Assembly: GCF_029351045.1 (NCBI RefSeq)
Contig: NZ_JARKIN010000001.1
Span: forward strand, 3,106,001 to 3,170,000
DNA length: 64,000 nt
Reading direction: 5' to 3'
From: Streptomyces sp. WMMB303
Lineage (GTDB): Bacteria; Actinomycetota; Actinomycetes; Streptomycetales; Streptomycetaceae
Shown here: in pieces, positions 16,869 through 24,467 of the stretch
How the letters are laid out: every line of letters starts with the position of its first letter
Numbering within the stretch: position 1 is the stretch's first letter
Translations under genes and position numbers: made by a program
Notes under the pieces: model-generated
What the model was told of the DNA's origin: nothing
The model's input: only the letters and a program-made list of their open reading frames with translations
Database searches by the model: none

Positions 16869-18224
16869 ATGGCCGGGAACGTGTCGTTGAGCAAGGTGCG
16901 GCGGGCTGCCGCCGAGAGCGTCGGGGGGCTGCCCCGCCAGTTCTGGTGGCTGTGGACGAGCACCCTCGTCAATCGGCTCGGCGCCTTCGTGGCGACGTTC
17001 CTGGCGCTGTACCTGACCCTGGACCGCGGCTACTCCGCCTCGTACGCCGGTCTCGTCGGCGCCCTCTTCGGCCTGGGCGGAGTCGTCTCCTCACTCGGCG
17101 CCGGAGTACTGACCGACCGGATCGGCCGGCGTCCGACCCTGCTGGGCGCCCAGTTGGCGACCGCCGTCTCCGTCGCCGCCCTCGGCCTGGTCACGCACCC
17201 GGTGGCGATCGCGCTGGTCGCCGCGCTCGTGGGGATGTCCACCAACGCCTCCCGGCCCGCCGTGCAGGCGATGATCGCCGACATCGTCCGCCCCGAGGAC
17301 CGTGTTCGAGCCTTTTCCCTGAACTACTGGGCCATCAACCTCGGCTTCGCCGTCTCTTCCACCAGCGCCGGGCTCATCGCCCAGTACAGCTACCACCTGC
17401 TGTTCTTCGGCGAGGCCGCGATGGTGCTGGCCACCGCGCTGATCACGTTCCGGAAGCTGGCCGAGTCACAGCCCGCCGCGGCCGGCTCCCCGGCGCCCGC
17501 CGCCGACCCCGCCCCCGAGACGGTGCGGGACTCCCAGCCCGACGGCAGCAGCGACGTCTCGCTGTGGACGGTGCTGCGCGACCGGCGCTTCATGGTCGTC
17601 GTCGCCCTCAACCTGCTGCTGGCCACCCTCATCCAGCAGGCGTTCGTCTCCCTCCCCATCTCCATGGGCGAGCAGGGACTCACCAGCACCGACTTCGGCA
17701 CCGTCATCGCCCTCAACGGCGTCCTGATAGTCCTCCTCCAACTCCCCCTCACCCGCTTCATCCAGCACCGCGACCCGGCCAAACTGCTGATCGTCTCCGC
17801 GCTGCTGACCGGATACGGCTTCGGCCTGAACGCCTTCGCCGCGTCGGCCGCGTTCTACGCCCTCGCCGTCGCCGTCTGGACACTCGGCGAGATGATCAAC
17901 GCCCCCACCCAGATGGGCCTGGTCGTCCAGCTCTCGCCCACCCACGGCCGAGGCCGCTACCAGGGCGTCTACGCCCTCTCCTGGTCCGTCGCCTCCCTCG
18001 GCGCCCCCCTGCTGGGCGGCGCCGTCATCGACCACTTCGGCGCCGACACCCTGTGGACCGCCAGCGCCGCAGTGGGCACCCTCGCCGCCCTCGGCTACGC
18101 GCTGCTGCTGCGCGGCATGCGAGCCGAACGTCCCACGGAGACGGTGCGCTCCCCCGCCGAGCCCGCCTCCGCGGGGCCCGCGTCCGCGGAGGCGCCGACG
18201 GCACCCCCGGAGCCAGCGGTCTGA
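16869..18224 (+). CDS. MFS transporter (drug-efflux type)
   Basis: A 451-aa major facilitator with 12 predicted helices. It shows the antiporter-type loop GVLTDRIGRRPTLLG between helices 2 and 3 and an NYWAINLGFAVSS helix 5, resembling MdtH/YajR-like exporters. A cytosolic Ala/Pro-rich loop sits between helices 6 and 7 (residues about 199-228), and a 35-residue Ala/Glu/Pro tail follows the last helix. The ATG at 16869 has GGGGGAGCGG upstream. An earlier in-frame start would add a 95-residue non-membrane tail and is rejected. Substrate unknown. It stands alone, with a hairpin after the stop. Confidence 0.88.
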   Translation: MAGNVSLSKVRRAAAESVGGLPRQFWWLWTSTLVNRLGAFVATFLALYLTLDRGYSASYAGLVGALFGLGGVVSSLGAGVLTDRIGRRPTLLGAQLATAVSVAALGLVTHPVAIALVAALVGMSTNASRPAVQAMIADIVRPEDRVRAFSLNYWAINLGFAVSSTSAGLIAQYSYHLLFFGEAAMVLATALITFRKLAESQPAAAGSPAPAADPAPETVRDSQPDGSSDVSLWTVLRDRRFMVVVALNLLLATLIQQAFVSLPISMGEQGLTSTDFGTVIALNGVLIVLLQLPLTRFIQHRDPAKLLIVSALLTGYGFGLNAFAASAAFYALAVAVWTLGEMINAPTQMGLVVQLSPTHGRGRYQGVYALSWSVASLGAPLLGGAVIDHFGADTLWTASAAVGTLAALGYALLLRGMRAERPTETVRSPAEPASAGPASAEAPTAPPEPAV

Positions 18225-18283
18225 GCGCACTTCGGGGTCGCGGCCTGCGCAGCCCTCGAGAGCGCAGGTACTGAAATTCCCCC

Positions 18284-18315
18284 GCCCCCGCCCCGGTTCC
18301 GGGAAGGGCGGGGGC
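18284..18315. terminator. Hairpin terminator between MFS gene and DUF397 gene
   Basis: A 10-bp GC stem, GCCCCCGCCC with GGGCGGGGGC, closes a 12-nt loop. It is located between convergent genes and can serve both. Confidence 0.7.
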
Positions 18316-18329
18316 CATCTGTCGTTGAC

Positions 18330-18545
18330 CTACCGGTCGAGCTGACCGTCGACGACCGCGGAAACGAACGCGGACAGCTGATCGCGATTCACCAGCAACG
18401 CGGGCCCTTGGGGCGCCTTACTGTCCCGGATCGCGACCGTCTCGGCATCAACGATGCCGCACTCGACGCACTGCGCCCCACTGTCGCTGTACGAGGACGC
18501 CCACCAACGGGTGGGAAGAGCGGAGGCATCGTCAACATGCGTCAT
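18330..18545 (-). CDS. DUF397-domain protein
   Basis: A 71-aa DUF397 protein with the hallmark RWWASSYSDSGAQCVECG followed by VAIRDSKAPQGPALLV (the family reads W-x-SSyS-x-x-x-x-CVEvA and VRDSK). In Streptomyces these small proteins are nearly always encoded directly after an XRE/DUF5753 regulator and are thought to be its partner, as in the WhiJ/BldB-like systems. Here its ATG overlaps the regulator stop by 4 nt (ATGA, 18542-18545), so translation is coupled. The pair faces away from the RiPP-like operon and may control it. Confidence 0.92.
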   Translation of the reverse strand: MTHVDDASALPTRWWASSYSDSGAQCVECGIVDAETVAIRDSKAPQGPALLVNRDQLSAFVSAVVDGQLDR

Positions 18546-19399
18546 GTGTTCTTCCTTATCTGTGTAATCAGTTCCGCCGACGCCTCAACCGAGAGCGCTG
18601 CGGAGGTCAACCGCTGCCAAGCATCCCGGTGAGCGGCTACCTGCTCGCGTTCCTCGATGTACAGGGCCGAGGTCAAACCTTCGGTATGTACGACGTCGAG
18701 ATCAGCATGAGAGCCGAACCCGAGAACGGTGAAGCTGCCCAGTTGTCCGACGTGCAGCGGCGCATCTGCGGGCAGCACCTGAACGTTCACGTTCGGGCGC
18801 CTACCCATCGCGAGGAGGCGGCTCAACTGCTCGTGCATCACTCCGTCAGCCTCGGAGGTGGACCGTAGAGCCTGCTCGGCGATGATGGCCCACAGCGCGA
18901 GCGGGTCCTCGCGCGTCAGGATGGCCTGTCGGGCGAGGCGCACCTCGACAAGCGCATCGACGCGAGCCTCGACCGCCTCAGACATGGCCGTCGCACGAAT
19001 GATCTCGCGGGCGTACTCGCCGGTCTGGAGCAGACCGGGAATGACTCCGAGCTGCCACGAGGACACCGATTCCGCCTCAGCTTCGAGGCTGATCAGATCC
19101 TCGTAGACGGGCGACAGGACGCCTCGGTACGAGTGCCACCAGCCGCGGCGTGCGCCCTCCCGCGTGAGTGTCAGAAGTGCGGCACACACGTCGGGGTCGG
19201 ACACCTCGTACAGGTCGAGCAGCGCTCTTACATCGTCGGGGCGCACGGCAGTGCGCGCTGTCTCGATGCGGCTCAACTTCGCAGCGTTGAATCGGCCGTC
19301 GCTGCGTTCGGCGACATCGTCGAGAGTCCATTCGCGCGCCTCCCGGTACTCGCGAAGCTTCGCGCCGAGTCGTCGGCGTCGCACCGTTGGCGCGCTCAT
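18542..19399 (-). CDS. XRE-family regulator with DUF5753 (WhiJ-like)
   Basis: A 285-aa protein with an N-terminal HTH (about 10-70, LGAKLREYREAREWTLDDVA through KLSRIETARTAVRPDDVRAL) and a C-terminal DUF5753 ligand-type domain (YEDLISLEAEAESVSSWQL, VIPGLLQTGEYAREI, and the end EQVAAHRDAWQRLTSAALS). The ATG has a strong GGGAGGGGAG ribosome binding site. Homologues paired with DUF397 proteins act as developmental or cluster-situated repressors. The gene is divergent from the small-ORF/ATP-grasp operon across a 235-nt region full of phased repeats, so direct control of that operon is likely. Confidence 0.92.
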   Translation of the reverse strand: MSAPTVRRRRLGAKLREYREAREWTLDDVAERSDGRFNAAKLSRIETARTAVRPDDVRALLDLYEVSDPDVCAALLTLTREGARRGWWHSYRGVLSPVYEDLISLEAEAESVSSWQLGVIPGLLQTGEYAREIIRATAMSEAVEARVDALVEVRLARQAILTREDPLALWAIIAEQALRSTSEADGVMHEQLSRLLAMGRRPNVNVQVLPADAPLHVGQLGSFTVLGFGSHADLDVVHTEGLTSALYIEEREQVAAHRDAWQRLTSAALSVEASAELITQIRKNT

Positions 19400-19484
19400 T
19401 CGCTCCCCTCCCAGGTCGGGTGTTCAGTCTGCCCGTGCGGTGTTCGCTGACGCTACCCCGGGCCGGGACCCCCCGAGCAGGCAT

Positions 19485-19583
19485 ATGCAATCTTGCACGA
19501 TCGAGTTGATCCTCTTGCATGAATTACTAGTCAAGGAGCACGCTATTCGTAACGGAGTGCACCCAGACCGCAACGGTGTGCAC
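19485..19583. promoter_or_regulatory. Phased repeats in the XRE / RiPP-operon intergenic region
   Basis: TCTTGCA occurs at 19491 and 19513 (22 nt apart). ATGCAA (19485-19490) is complementary to TTGCAT (19515-19520). Further on, AACGGAGTGCAC (19551-19562) and AACGGTGTGCAC (19572-19583) match at 11 of 12 positions, 21 nt apart. Spacings of two helical turns suggest operators, plausibly for the adjacent XRE regulator. Confidence 0.5.
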
Positions 19584-19591
19584 AGCGATGC

Positions 19592-19610
19592 TGCCTGCTC
19601 TCAGCAGGCA
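19592..19610 (+). repeat. Hairpin in the leader of the RiPP-like operon
   Basis: TGCCTGCT/AGCAGGCA is a perfect 8-bp stem with a 3-nt loop, 24 nt upstream of the first operon gene. It could affect translation of that gene. Confidence 0.4.
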
Positions 19611-19634
19611 GGCACCTGACTGGAGCCACGATCT

Positions 19635-19868
19635 ATGGCCGCACAGACCTACCGCATCGGCGTTTACGTCATCGACCGACGCACGGGCCGCCTCGGCCGT
19701 GTCATGGGGCAGGACGGGCCCCACCTCTTACTGCGGCCCCCGCGCGGCGGCACCGAATGGGACTGCCCGCCCGCTGCGGCACGGCTCGCCACCCAGGCCG
19801 AGTGCCACGACGCAGGTATCACCGCCAACGGCACCCCGCGCGCACTCCGCCATGGCACCCGCTCGTGA
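19635..19868 (+). CDS. Small conserved-type protein opening the RiPP-like operon (has a TTA codon)
   Basis: This 77-aa soluble protein begins AQTYRIGVYVIDRRTGRLGR and then VMGQDGPHLLLRPP, a compact beta-strand pattern. I know similar short proteins from many Streptomyces ATP-grasp loci, but no function is established. Codon 32 is TTA (19728-19730), the codon read by the bldA tRNA, which would tie expression of this first gene to development. The ATG follows a poor Shine-Dalgarno match. It overlaps the next gene by 4 nt (GTGA), the first of a chain of tight couplings. Confidence 0.75.
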   Translation: MAAQTYRIGVYVIDRRTGRLGRVMGQDGPHLLLRPPRGGTEWDCPPAAARLATQAECHDAGITANGTPRALRHGTRS

Positions 19869-20092
19869 AGCGCGGCACGCTCAGCGTCCAGCCCGGACGG
19901 TGCGCCTACTGCGAGACCGACCGGGACGAGACGGTTCAGGTCGCGGTCATCAAGTGCGGCTCCGGCTCCCCTCACGGCCTGCGCATGTGTCTCGCGCACG
20001 CCACTCAGTACGCCGTCACCCGCCAGGCTCCGCCGCACCTCGCCGACGAATTGGCGCACCTCTGGCGCGTGCGGGAAGAGCGGACCGAATGA
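19865..20092 (+). CDS. Small cysteine-containing protein in the RiPP-like operon
   Basis: A 75-aa protein starting with GTG, overlapping the upstream stop by 4 nt and the downstream start by 4 nt. It contains GRCAYCETD and, later, IKCGSGSPHGLRMCLAHA, a four-cysteine, His-containing pattern that could be a small zinc knuckle. No signal peptide is visible. No family is recognised. Its position inside the operon suggests an accessory role in maturation or regulation, but that is inference only. Confidence 0.65.
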   Translation: MKRGTLSVQPGRCAYCETDRDETVQVAVIKCGSGSPHGLRMCLAHATQYAVTRQAPPHLADELAHLWRVREERTE

Positions 20093-20211
20093 TGCGCAGC
20101 ATCCGGCACCGCGTGATGACCACCTGCGGAATCGCCGGACCATTCCTCCTGCTCACGATCGGCTTCGGCACCGGCTTCACCGTCGCCGCCGCCCTCAGCA
20201 GCACCTCATGA
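20089..20211 (+). CDS. Tiny single-helix membrane peptide in the RiPP-like operon
   Basis: A 40-aa peptide with a basic N-terminus (MMRSIRHRVMTT) and one hydrophobic helix from about residue 12 to 34 (GIAGPFLLLTIGFGTGFTV). It overlaps the upstream gene by 4 nt (ATGA). A second ATG sits immediately after the first. It is coding by virtue of this tight coupling and the clear membrane profile. Its function is unknown. A further ATGA at its end (20208) starts a frame that I do not accept as a gene. The stretch 20212-20389 therefore holds nothing I can call. Confidence 0.55.
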   Translation: MMRSIRHRVMTTCGIAGPFLLLTIGFGTGFTVAAALSSTS

Positions 20212-20389
20212 CTCCCGCCCGCGCCGGAGAGACGCCCCGCGGCACACCCCAGCACCGGCGGGCCGCTCCCCGGCCGACGGCAGTTTCTGACGTACATCGT
20301 CGTCGGCCGGGGCACACCAGCGCACCACCCATGGCGACCGACGGGTCAGGGTCGCGACACCTCTACCGGATCTACCGGAAGGCAGGAAG

Positions 20390-20689
20390 ATGCACGCATT
20401 GCTCTCACATCCCCGGGAAGCGTTCCCGGTCGCGTCGCAACACGGGCGCATCCCGCACAGCAGTGCCCCGCCGAGCGGCGAGTACTCCCGCCCGTGGGTG
20501 CTGCGCTTCGCCCGCGTCCCCGATGCCGCGCAAGCGCTCGTGCGGCCCCCGGCGGTCTACGACAACGAGTTGCAGATGTCCCGCGGCCTGTACGACGGCC
20601 CGCTCCCCTGCATGCAGACCCACACCCCGACCGTCCCCGACGGCAGCCCTACGAACCCGCCGCCGCTGGACGAGGGCCCGAAGGACTGA
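20390..20689 (+). CDS. Candidate ATP-grasp (graspetide) precursor peptide
   Basis: A 99-aa peptide immediately before the ATP-grasp gene. A leader-type conserved block, YSRPWVLRFARVP, lies at about residues 32-44. The C-terminal 23 residues (77-99) form a core candidate rich in Thr, Ser, Asp and Glu with many Pro: THTPTVPDGSPTNP followed by PPLDEGPKD. Omega-ester peptides join Thr/Ser hydroxyls to Asp/Glu side chains, and the Asp84-Gly85 step in VPDG is the chemistry-prone site for aspartimide formation by a PCMT-like enzyme. I recall precursors of SAV_5884-type ATP-grasp systems having a similar PW-x-LR block. The ATG has a GGAAGG ribosome binding site. The stop is 7 nt before the ligase start. 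Confidence 0.72.
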   Translation: MHALLSHPREAFPVASQHGRIPHSSAPPSGEYSRPWVLRFARVPDAAQALVRPPAVYDNELQMSRGLYDGPLPCMQTHTPTVPDGSPTNPPPLDEGPKD

Positions 20690-20696
20690 TGCCCTC

Positions 20697-21656
20697 ATGC
20701 CCGCCGTGCTCGTGATCGCAGCGCAGGACGACTGGCCGACCGACCGCGTCGTCAAGGCACTCACGGACGGTGGTGCGGAGGTGTTCCGGATGGACACCGC
20801 GCAGTTCCCGCAAGAGCTGTCCCTCGCCGGGCGCATCGACGCCCGGCGAGGGTGGTCCGGCGGGCTCAGCACCGCACACCGCACCGTCGACCTGGCCGAC
20901 ATCTCCGCCGTCTACTACCGCGCCCCGAACCCCTTCGACCTGCCCGCCATGTCCGACCCCGAGCGCAGGTTCGCCGCCGCGCAGGCCCGCGCCGGTCTCG
21001 GCGGCATCATCACCGCACTCGACTGCCGCTGGATGTCCCATCCGGCCGCCATGTCCCGCGCGGAGTACAAGCCGCTCCAACTCGCCACCGCACGCACAGC
21101 CGGACTCACCGTGCCCGCAACGCTCATCACCAACAACCCGGCCGCCGTCCGCATGTTCGTCGGTGAGGTGGGAGGCCGGGCCGTCTGCAAGCCGGTGGCA
21201 ACCCCTGTCTTCATCGAAGGCGATCAGCTCAAGACCGTCTACACCCGCCGTCTCTCCGCAGCGGATCTCGCCGATCTGCGGGGCATCGACACCACCGCGC
21301 ACCTCTTCCAGGCATGGGTCGACAAGGCCCACGAAGTACGACTCACCGCCGTCGGCGAGCGGCTGTTCGCCGCTGAGATCCACGCCGCCGGCAGCGCTGG
21401 ACACATCGACTGGCGCAGCGACTACGCCTCCCTCACCTACCAGGCCACCACGGTCCCGGACGCGACCGCAGAGGGCGTGCGACGGTACCTGCGCCGGCTC
21501 GACCTTCGGTTCGCCGCCTTCGACTTCGCCGTCACCCCGGACGGCACATGGACGTTCCTGGAAGCGAACCCGTGCGGACAGTGGGACTGGATCGAGCGCG
21601 CGACCGGCCTCCCCCTCGCCCAGGCCAACGCCGACGAACTGCAAGGAGCCGCATGA
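20697..21656 (+). CDS. ATP-grasp peptide-maturation ligase (graspetide synthetase type)
   Basis: A 319-aa ATP-grasp protein that would form ester or amide cross-links in the precursor using ATP. Features in order: an N-terminal pre-ATP-grasp domain (VLVIAAQDDWPTDRVVKAL), the segment EYKPLQLATARTAGLTVPAT, the ATP-binding Lys in GRAVCKPVATP, and the C-terminal metal/ATP site FLEANPCGQWDWIERATG. The C-terminal signature is shared with the MvdD/TgmB/SAV_5884 group of RiPP ligases, not with RimK or D-Ala ligases. The length fits that group. The ATG at 20697 is preferred because the frame is accidentally open far upstream, through the precursor gene. Its stop overlaps the methyltransferase start by 4 nt. 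Confidence 0.88.
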   Translation: MPAVLVIAAQDDWPTDRVVKALTDGGAEVFRMDTAQFPQELSLAGRIDARRGWSGGLSTAHRTVDLADISAVYYRAPNPFDLPAMSDPERRFAAAQARAGLGGIITALDCRWMSHPAAMSRAEYKPLQLATARTAGLTVPATLITNNPAAVRMFVGEVGGRAVCKPVATPVFIEGDQLKTVYTRRLSAADLADLRGIDTTAHLFQAWVDKAHEVRLTAVGERLFAAEIHAAGSAGHIDWRSDYASLTYQATTVPDATAEGVRRYLRRLDLRFAAFDFAVTPDGTWTFLEANPCGQWDWIERATGLPLAQANADELQGAA

Positions 21657-22828
21657 ACGACTCGCCTGACAGCGCCCGCCCGCACAGGGAGGCTCTCGTC
21701 CACCAGCTCACCGCAGCGGGCGCGATCCGCACCCACCCCTGGGTCGACGCCTTCGCCGACGTTCCCCGCCATCTGTTCGTGCCCCGCTGGTACGAGCAGG
21801 AGGCCGACGCGCGCGGGATCACCGTCTGGCGTGAGCGGCAGGCCACCGGCACGGACGCCGACCTCGCCGCCGTGTACCGCGACCAGACCCTCGTGACCGC
21901 GCTCGACCCGGCCACCGCCGAACAAGGCGACGAGACGGCATGGACCGGCATTCCCACCTCCTCCAGCACCCTGCCGAGCCTGATGGCCCGCATGCTCGAA
22001 GACCTGGCCGTCGAGGACGGACACCGCGTGCTGGAGATCGGCACCGGCACCGGCTACAACGCGGCGTTGCTCAGCCACCGGATCGGCGAACACCTCGTGC
22101 ACTCCATGGACATCGACCCGGCCCTGGTCGGGACGGCCCGGCAGCGCCTCGCCGAGGCCGGGTTCGTTCCGCAGCTCGCGGTCGGCAACGGCTCGCACGG
22201 ACACCCTGCCGGCGGCACGTTCGACCGGATCATCGCCACCTGTTCCGTACCGGCCGTCCCCGACGCATGGCTCGACCACAGCGAACCCGGCACACTCCTG
22301 CTCACCGACCTCGATCTCGGTATCGAGGGCGGACTTGTCACGCTCCGCGTCGACGGCGGCCGCCGGGCCGTCGGGCATTTCACTGCGACCTGCGGGCGCT
22401 TCATGGCCGCCCGCACGGACGCGACCAGCTACCCGGCACCCCAGTGGCCCGACCGGGCACCGACCGCCGACATCCGCCCGACAACGGTCACCGCGGCCGA
22501 CATCCGGTCCAACTACCCTCTCGGCCTGCTCCTCTCCTTCCACCTGCCCGGCGCCCAGCTCGTCCACCACATCGACGAAGCCGGTGCCCTGGCGCTCCAG
22601 CTCCAGCACCCCGACGGCTCCTGGGCTCGCGCACCCCTCGGCGACGACCACACCACCGTCACCCACGGCGGGGTACGGGATCTGTGGCAGCAGGTCGAAG
22701 CGGCCTGGCAGTGGTGGAACGAGGCCGGCCGCCCCTCCCAGGACCGGTTCGGGTACGCCCGCGAAGCGGACGGAAACGCCTACGCCTGGCACATCCCCGA
22801 CGGCACCCGCTGGGACCTGCCCGCATGA
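21653..22828 (+). CDS. PCMT-like O-methyltransferase of the ATP-grasp system
   Basis: A 391-aa protein. Residues 1-240 match protein-L-isoaspartate O-methyltransferase (FADVPRHLFVPRW, the SSTLPSLMARML region, SAM motif VLEIGTGTGYNAALL, DIDPALVG). A further 150 residues form a C-terminal domain specific to ATP-grasp-associated methyltransferases. In fuscimiditide-type pathways such an enzyme methylates a core Asp, which then cyclises to a stable aspartimide. The precursor here has a fitting Asp-Gly step. It is coupled to the ligase (ATGA, with AAGGAG upstream). It is the last gene of the operon that I can support. Confidence 0.88.
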   Translation: MNDSPDSARPHREALVHQLTAAGAIRTHPWVDAFADVPRHLFVPRWYEQEADARGITVWRERQATGTDADLAAVYRDQTLVTALDPATAEQGDETAWTGIPTSSSTLPSLMARMLEDLAVEDGHRVLEIGTGTGYNAALLSHRIGEHLVHSMDIDPALVGTARQRLAEAGFVPQLAVGNGSHGHPAGGTFDRIIATCSVPAVPDAWLDHSEPGTLLLTDLDLGIEGGLVTLRVDGGRRAVGHFTATCGRFMAARTDATSYPAPQWPDRAPTADIRPTTVTAADIRSNYPLGLLLSFHLPGAQLVHHIDEAGALALQLQHPDGSWARAPLGDDHTTVTHGGVRDLWQQVEAAWQWWNEAGRPSQDRFGYAREADGNAYAWHIPDGTRWDLPA

Positions 22829-23013
22829 GCGTGAGTGCCGAAGGCAAGGACCGGACCCCTCGCGCGGCACCCGGCCACGCCACTCCTGCCGTGCCCGTGC
22901 GCCGCGTCCGGGTCAGGTCGCCCGGGCGGCCAGGCTGCGCAGGGTGCGCGTTCCCGCTGCCTGGTACAGGCTGTCCCTGGCAGGGCACTCACGCCCGGAG
23001 AAGCATGGTTGCC

Positions 23014-23729
23014 ATGAACGCACGCACAGCTCTGGTCACCGGTGCCAACAGGGGCATCGGCAAGGATATCGCCCGGCTGCTCGCCGCCGAGGGGTTCACC
23101 GTGTACGTGGGCTCCCGTGATCCCGCGCGCGGGAAGCGGGCCGCGGCGGAGCTCGGCACCGGGGCCCGCCCGCTGGTCCTCGACGTAACGGATCCGGACG
23201 GCATCGAACGGGCCGCGGCTCGACTGGACCGTCTGGACGTACTGGTCAACAACGCCGGCATCTCGCCGTCCCTCGCCCCGCCGACCCAATCCGGCATCGA
23301 GGAGTACCGGCGCACATTCGAGACCAACGTGTTCGGGGTGGCGGCGGTCACCAACGCCTTCCTGCCCGCGCTGCGCCGGTCCCCGCGTCCGCGCATCGTC
23401 AACGTCTCCAGCGGCACCGCTTCGCTGACCTGGAGCACCTCACCCAATCCGCAGTTCGCCCCGGGCACCGGCGGCGCCGCCGCCTACCGGTCGTCCAGGC
23501 GGCCCTCAACGCCCTCACCGTCCTGTACGGACAGACGCTGGCCGAGGACGGCTTCAAGGTCAACGCGCTCGCCCCCGGCCTGCGCGCGACCGATCTCAAT
23601 CCGCAGGCCGCCGCTGCCGGCGGCGATCCGGCCGAGGCCGCGCAGGGCGCCCTCCACCTGGCCCTGCTGCCGGACGACGGCCCCACCGGCGGCTTCTTCT
23701 CCTGGGACGGAACACCCGTGCCCTGGTGA
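23014..23729 (+). pseudogene. Short-chain dehydrogenase broken by a 1-nt frameshift at its catalytic Lys
   Basis: The first frame reads TALVTGANRGIGKDIARLL, LVNNAGIS and VNVSSGT, an SDR of the carbonyl-reductase type, up to AAAYRSS at 23496. The expected next codon is the catalytic Lys of Tyr-x-x-x-Lys. The sequence has TCCAGG where TCCAAGG is expected, and the family sequence continues one frame away as AALNALTVLYGQTLAEDGFK through FFSWDGTPVPW, ending at 23729. Adding one base gives an exact 238-aa SDR. It is either a recent inactivation or a sequencing error. The ATG at 23014 has GGAG 13 nt upstream; ATG 23005 is an alternative. Confidence 0.85.
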
Positions 23730-23827
23730 GCGGCCGGGGCGGCGAAGAGGCTCTCCCGTCCACCCTCGTGGTGTTCAATAATGCGCACAGATACGTCACT
23801 TGAGTCACACAGGCAACAGGAGCACAC

Positions 23828-24232
23828 ATGAGAACACTCGGGCGCGCGCTGCTGGCGGTTCCCGCCGCGCTACTCATCACCGCCGGAACGGCGACCGCGG
23901 CAGCCGCCGCGAACGGCACCCCCAGCGGCGCACCGCCGTCGAGCGCCCCGTGCGTGTCGACGTCCGGCGCGAAGGCGTGCTTCGTCGCGAACGGGGACGC
24001 GATCTACGTCAAGGACACCAAGGCCAACGGCGACTCGGTCGCGGGCACGCTCAATTCGAGGCTCCCGTCGCACTGGGACCGCCAGTGCTTCAACGCCCGC
24101 GGCGCGGCCGCCGGCTGGGTGAAGTGCAGCTTCAACGTGCCGGAGTACGAATGGGCCGACCTGTGGGCGGTCAACAAGCCCTTCATCGGCAGCCAGGCAT
24201 ACACCGGGGTCTACACCAGCCCCATCATCTGA
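23828..24232 (+). CDS. Secreted protein of unknown function
   Basis: A 134-aa protein with a Sec signal peptide (MRTLGRALLAVPAALLITAG, cleavage probably near TATAAAAA at 22-30). The mature part is about 105 residues with four cysteines (in SAPCVSTSGAKACF, RQCFNARG and VKCSFNV), likely two disulfides, and many aromatic residues near the end. The fold resembles small secreted streptomycete proteins of unknown role. An AGGAG ribosome binding site precedes the ATG. It is followed immediately by a strong hairpin and appears monocistronic. Confidence 0.78.
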   Translation: MRTLGRALLAVPAALLITAGTATAAAAANGTPSGAPPSSAPCVSTSGAKACFVANGDAIYVKDTKANGDSVAGTLNSRLPSHWDRQCFNARGAAAGWVKCSFNVPEYEWADLWAVNKPFIGSQAYTGVYTSPII

Positions 24233-24239
24233 GGCGCGG

Positions 24240-24283
24240 CCGGTCGGTGGCCGGGCGGGGCGACCTCGCCGGCCACCGGCCGG
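24240..24283 (+). terminator. Terminator of the secreted-protein gene
   Basis: A 15-bp GC stem with one G-U pair (24240-24254 with 24269-24283) and a 14-nt loop starts 8 nt after the stop. Confidence 0.8.
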
Positions 24284-24467
24284 AGAACAGCCGACAGCGG
24301 GCGACCGGCACCACCGTCCGCAGTTCGGCGCATCGGAAGTCCCTTCGGGAAACCGGGGCTTCGAGAAGCTACCTCACACGCATCTCCCTTGCTTCACAGG
24401 GTAGTTGGCGCAGGCACGACCGCCCGTACCGTCCGCACGCCGGACCCCACACCCTGGAGAATCACGC

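Noticed and set aside
20208..20696. Long open frame fused in phase to the ATP-grasp gene, starting at an ATGA overlap
   Set aside because: The predicted 163-aa extension is Arg/Pro/Thr-rich without domain character, runs through the precursor gene in another frame, and ATP-grasp homologues of this group begin at the 20697 ATG. It is an artefact of high GC content.
22825..23013. In-frame extension of the SDR from an ATGA overlap with the methyltransferase
   Set aside because: The extra 63 residues are not SDR-like. A ribosome binding site sits at the inner ATGs (23005/23014).
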